NCBI GenBank assembly: GCA_019115125.1 | Contig: DXEG01000066.1 | Span: 1 to 36,150, forward strand | Origin: Candidatus Blautia faecipullorum | GTDB lineage: Bacteria > Bacillota > Clostridia > Lachnospirales > Lachnospiraceae | Direction: 5' to 3' | Length of the DNA: 36,150 nucleotides | Shown here: positions 35,051-36,150 of the stretch, piece after piece | How positions within the stretch are numbered: position 1 is the first letter of the stretch | How the letters are laid out: the number at the start of each line of letters is the position of its first letter | Made by a program: the position numbers and the translations under genes | Notes under the pieces: model-generated | What the model was told of the DNA's origin: nothing | Database searches by the model: none | What the model saw: the letters and a program-made list of their open reading frames with translations, nothing else

Positions 35051-35803
35051 TTATTCTACCTCTGCCGCTTCCTCAGCAAACTCTTCAGATACTGCCTCGA
35101 TTTCGCCGTCCTCTTCCGCGTTGCCCTGATTTGCCTCGATAACAGCGTCTGCCATCTTGGAAACGATCAGTTTTACCGCGCGGATCGCGTCGTCGTTGCC
35201 CGGGATCACATAATCCAGTTCTTCCGGATCGCAGTTGGTATCGCAGATACCGATCAGCGGAATACCTAATGTATGAGCTTCCTGCACGCAGATTCTTTCC
35301 TTCTTGGGATCAACTACGAAGATTGCATCCGGAAGACGCTTCATTTCTTTGATTCCGCCAAGATTCTTCTGCAGCTTCGCAAGCTCTTTTCTTAATTCAA
35401 TAACCTCTTTCTTAGGAAGCACTTCAAAAGTACCGTCAGCCTCCATAGCCTCGATCTCTTTCAGTCTCGCGATACGGCTCTGGATGGTCTTGAAGTTTGT
35501 CAGCATACCGCCCAGCCATCTTTCATTTACATAGAACTGTCCGCAGCGCTCTGCCTCTGTCTTGATCGCGTCCTGAGCCTGCTTCTTGGTTCCTACGAAC
35601 AGAATGTTTCCGCCGTTTGCAACGATATCAGCGATGGCGTTGTAAGCGTCGTCAACCATTCCTACAGACTGCTGAAGGTCGATGATATAGATGCCGTTTC
35701 TCTCTGTGTAGATGTACGGAGCCATTTTGGGGTTCCATCTTCTTGTCTGATGTCCGAAATGAACACCTGCTTCCAAAAGCTGTTTCATTGAAATTACACT
35801 CAT
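35051..35803 (-). CDS. rpsB: 30S ribosomal protein S2
   Basis: A 250-residue ribosomal protein. The start is set at 35803 ([20 protein letters not shown]), preceded by AAGGAGAAAG; an upstream in-frame ATG at 35845 falls in the leader and would add 14 non-conserved residues. Motifs include [31 protein letters not shown] and [10 protein letters not shown]. The acidic tail is usual in Firmicutes. Confidence 0.98.
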   Translation of the reverse strand: MSVISMKQLLEAGVHFGHQTRRWNPKMAPYIYTERNGIYIIDLQQSVGMVDDAYNAIADIVANGGNILFVGTKKQAQDAIKTEAERCGQFYVNERWLGGMLTNFKTIQSRIARLKEIEAMEADGTFEVLPKKEVIELRKELAKLQKNLGGIKEMKRLPDAIFVVDPKKERICVQEAHTLGIPLIGICDTNCDPEELDYVIPGNDDAIRAVKLIVSKMADAVIEANQGNAEEDGEIEAVSEEFAEEAAEVE

Positions 35804-35943
35804 GTTTCTTTCTCCTTTTTGGTTAAATTCTTCCGCGCAGGTCATGTTCTATCCGGACCTGACAGCGAAGGACAGGCACCTTCCATAAGAATCTCTGCGC
35901 GTGTTTATTATGCCGGATATAGTATTCCGGCCTGCAACTTCTG
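35804..35943 (-). promoter_or_regulatory. Structured leader of rpsB mRNA
   Basis: The ~140-nt leader contains a GCCGGA/TCCGGC hairpin (35912-35931) near its 5' end and a CAGGTC/GACCTG hairpin (35838-35861) not far upstream of the ribosome site. Ribosomal protein leaders of this kind often bind their own product; autoregulation by S2 is plausible but not shown. Confidence 0.5.
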
Positions 35944-35944
35944 A

Positions 35945-35980
35945 ATTATAGCATACAAAAAACCTCTGTGTAAAGAGGTT
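35945..35980 (-). promoter_or_regulatory. rpsB promoter overlapping a terminator hairpin
   Basis: The minus strand has TTTACA (35969-35974), an 18-bp spacer and TATAAT (35945-35950). The -35 lies in the loop of a hairpin AACCTC/GAGGTT (35961-35980), which is followed by a T-run and so also works as an intrinsic terminator for incoming transcription. Confidence 0.8.
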
Positions 35981-36012
35981 TTTCGTAATTTTTCCATCTT
36001 TAAGTAACAGTT

Positions 36013-36143
36013 CAGCCATACAGTGGTCGGACAGCATAAAACATGCTTGCATGTTTTTGCGAGCGGACATCTGTATGAGCTGAGCGCCCGTTTATGAGTA
36101 AAACAGTGGCGTCAGCCACAGTAAGCACGCAGTGCGGTTTTAC
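36013..36143. repeat. Structured intergenic element with nested inverted repeats
   Basis: CAGCCATACAG (36013-36023) pairs with CTGTATGAGCTG (36071-36082), enclosing a perfect AAAACATG-CTTG-CATGTTTT hairpin (36038-36057). Next to it GTAAAAC (36098) pairs with GTTTTAC (36143), enclosing GTGGC/GCCAC. No credible gene covers the stretch, which continues past the window edge. It looks like a mobile or repetitive intergenic element. Confidence 0.55.
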
Positions 36144-36150
36144 GAATGGC

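Noticed and set aside
35849-36070. A 73-codon minus-strand frame upstream of rpsB
   Set aside because: It runs through the rpsB promoter, the terminator hairpin and the leader, so it cannot be a conserved gene.

Overview
The window looks like chromosomal DNA from a gut-type Lachnospiraceae (Clostridium cluster XIVa, Bacillota). The signs are strong AGGAGG-type ribosome binding sites, TTG starts, a YesN/LytS-style two-component system, a GguA/MmsA-type sugar ABC transporter, and an rpsB-tsf operon. Almost everything reads on the minus strand; only a LysR-type regulator and a Xaa-Pro aminopeptidase read on the plus strand. I saw no rRNA, tRNA, CRISPR array or insertion sequence. The first ~4.2 kb and ~25.0-26.2 kb are visibly richer in A+T than the rest.

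Layout, left to right. (1) 1-4.1 kb: a GntR-controlled catabolic operon, transcribed as PfkB-family kinase, URO-D/methyltransferase-like protein, GntR/FCD regulator, then a sugar ABC permease cut by the window edge. A non-coding stretch upstream carries five exact copies of one 10-bp operator-like word. (2) 4.2-8 kb: a four-module fusion (CoA-disulfide-reductase-like, rhodanese, siroheme sulfite/nitrite-reductase-like, double ferredoxin) divergent from a LysR regulator. (3) 8-11.6 kb: a MacB/FtsX-type ABC ATPase-permease fusion with an unusually large, internally repeated extracellular domain. (4) 11.8-15.6 kb: pgi and a divergent aminopeptidase P, followed by a short histidinol-phosphatase remnant. 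(5) 15.6-25 kb: a multiple-sugar ABC transporter (binding protein, ATPase, permease) next to its apparent sensory operon (membrane-anchored sugar-binding protein, histidine kinase, AraC-type response regulator, second sugar-binding lipoprotein). (6) 25-26.1 kb: a HipA-like gene that seems to have lost its catalytic core in frame, and a strong palindrome. (7) 26.2-31.9 kb: a secreted LxxG heptad-repeat protein, an MMPL/RND transporter and a TetR regulator. (8) 31.9-33.7 kb: a Na/Pi cotransporter with a PhoU-like tail. (9) 33.7-36.15 kb: rpsB-tsf with a tandem repeat in its 3' region and a structured repeat element at the right edge.

The best candidates for something little described are the PfkB/URO-D-like/GntR/ABC operon with its operator array, the four-module sulfur-redox fusion, the MMPL plus LxxG-repeat export pair, and the ABC protein with the repeated extracellular domain. 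The sugar-sensing locus resembles the XylFII-LytS-YesN xylose system known in clostridia but has an extra binding lipoprotein. Functions are inferred from motifs and context alone; no database search was possible.
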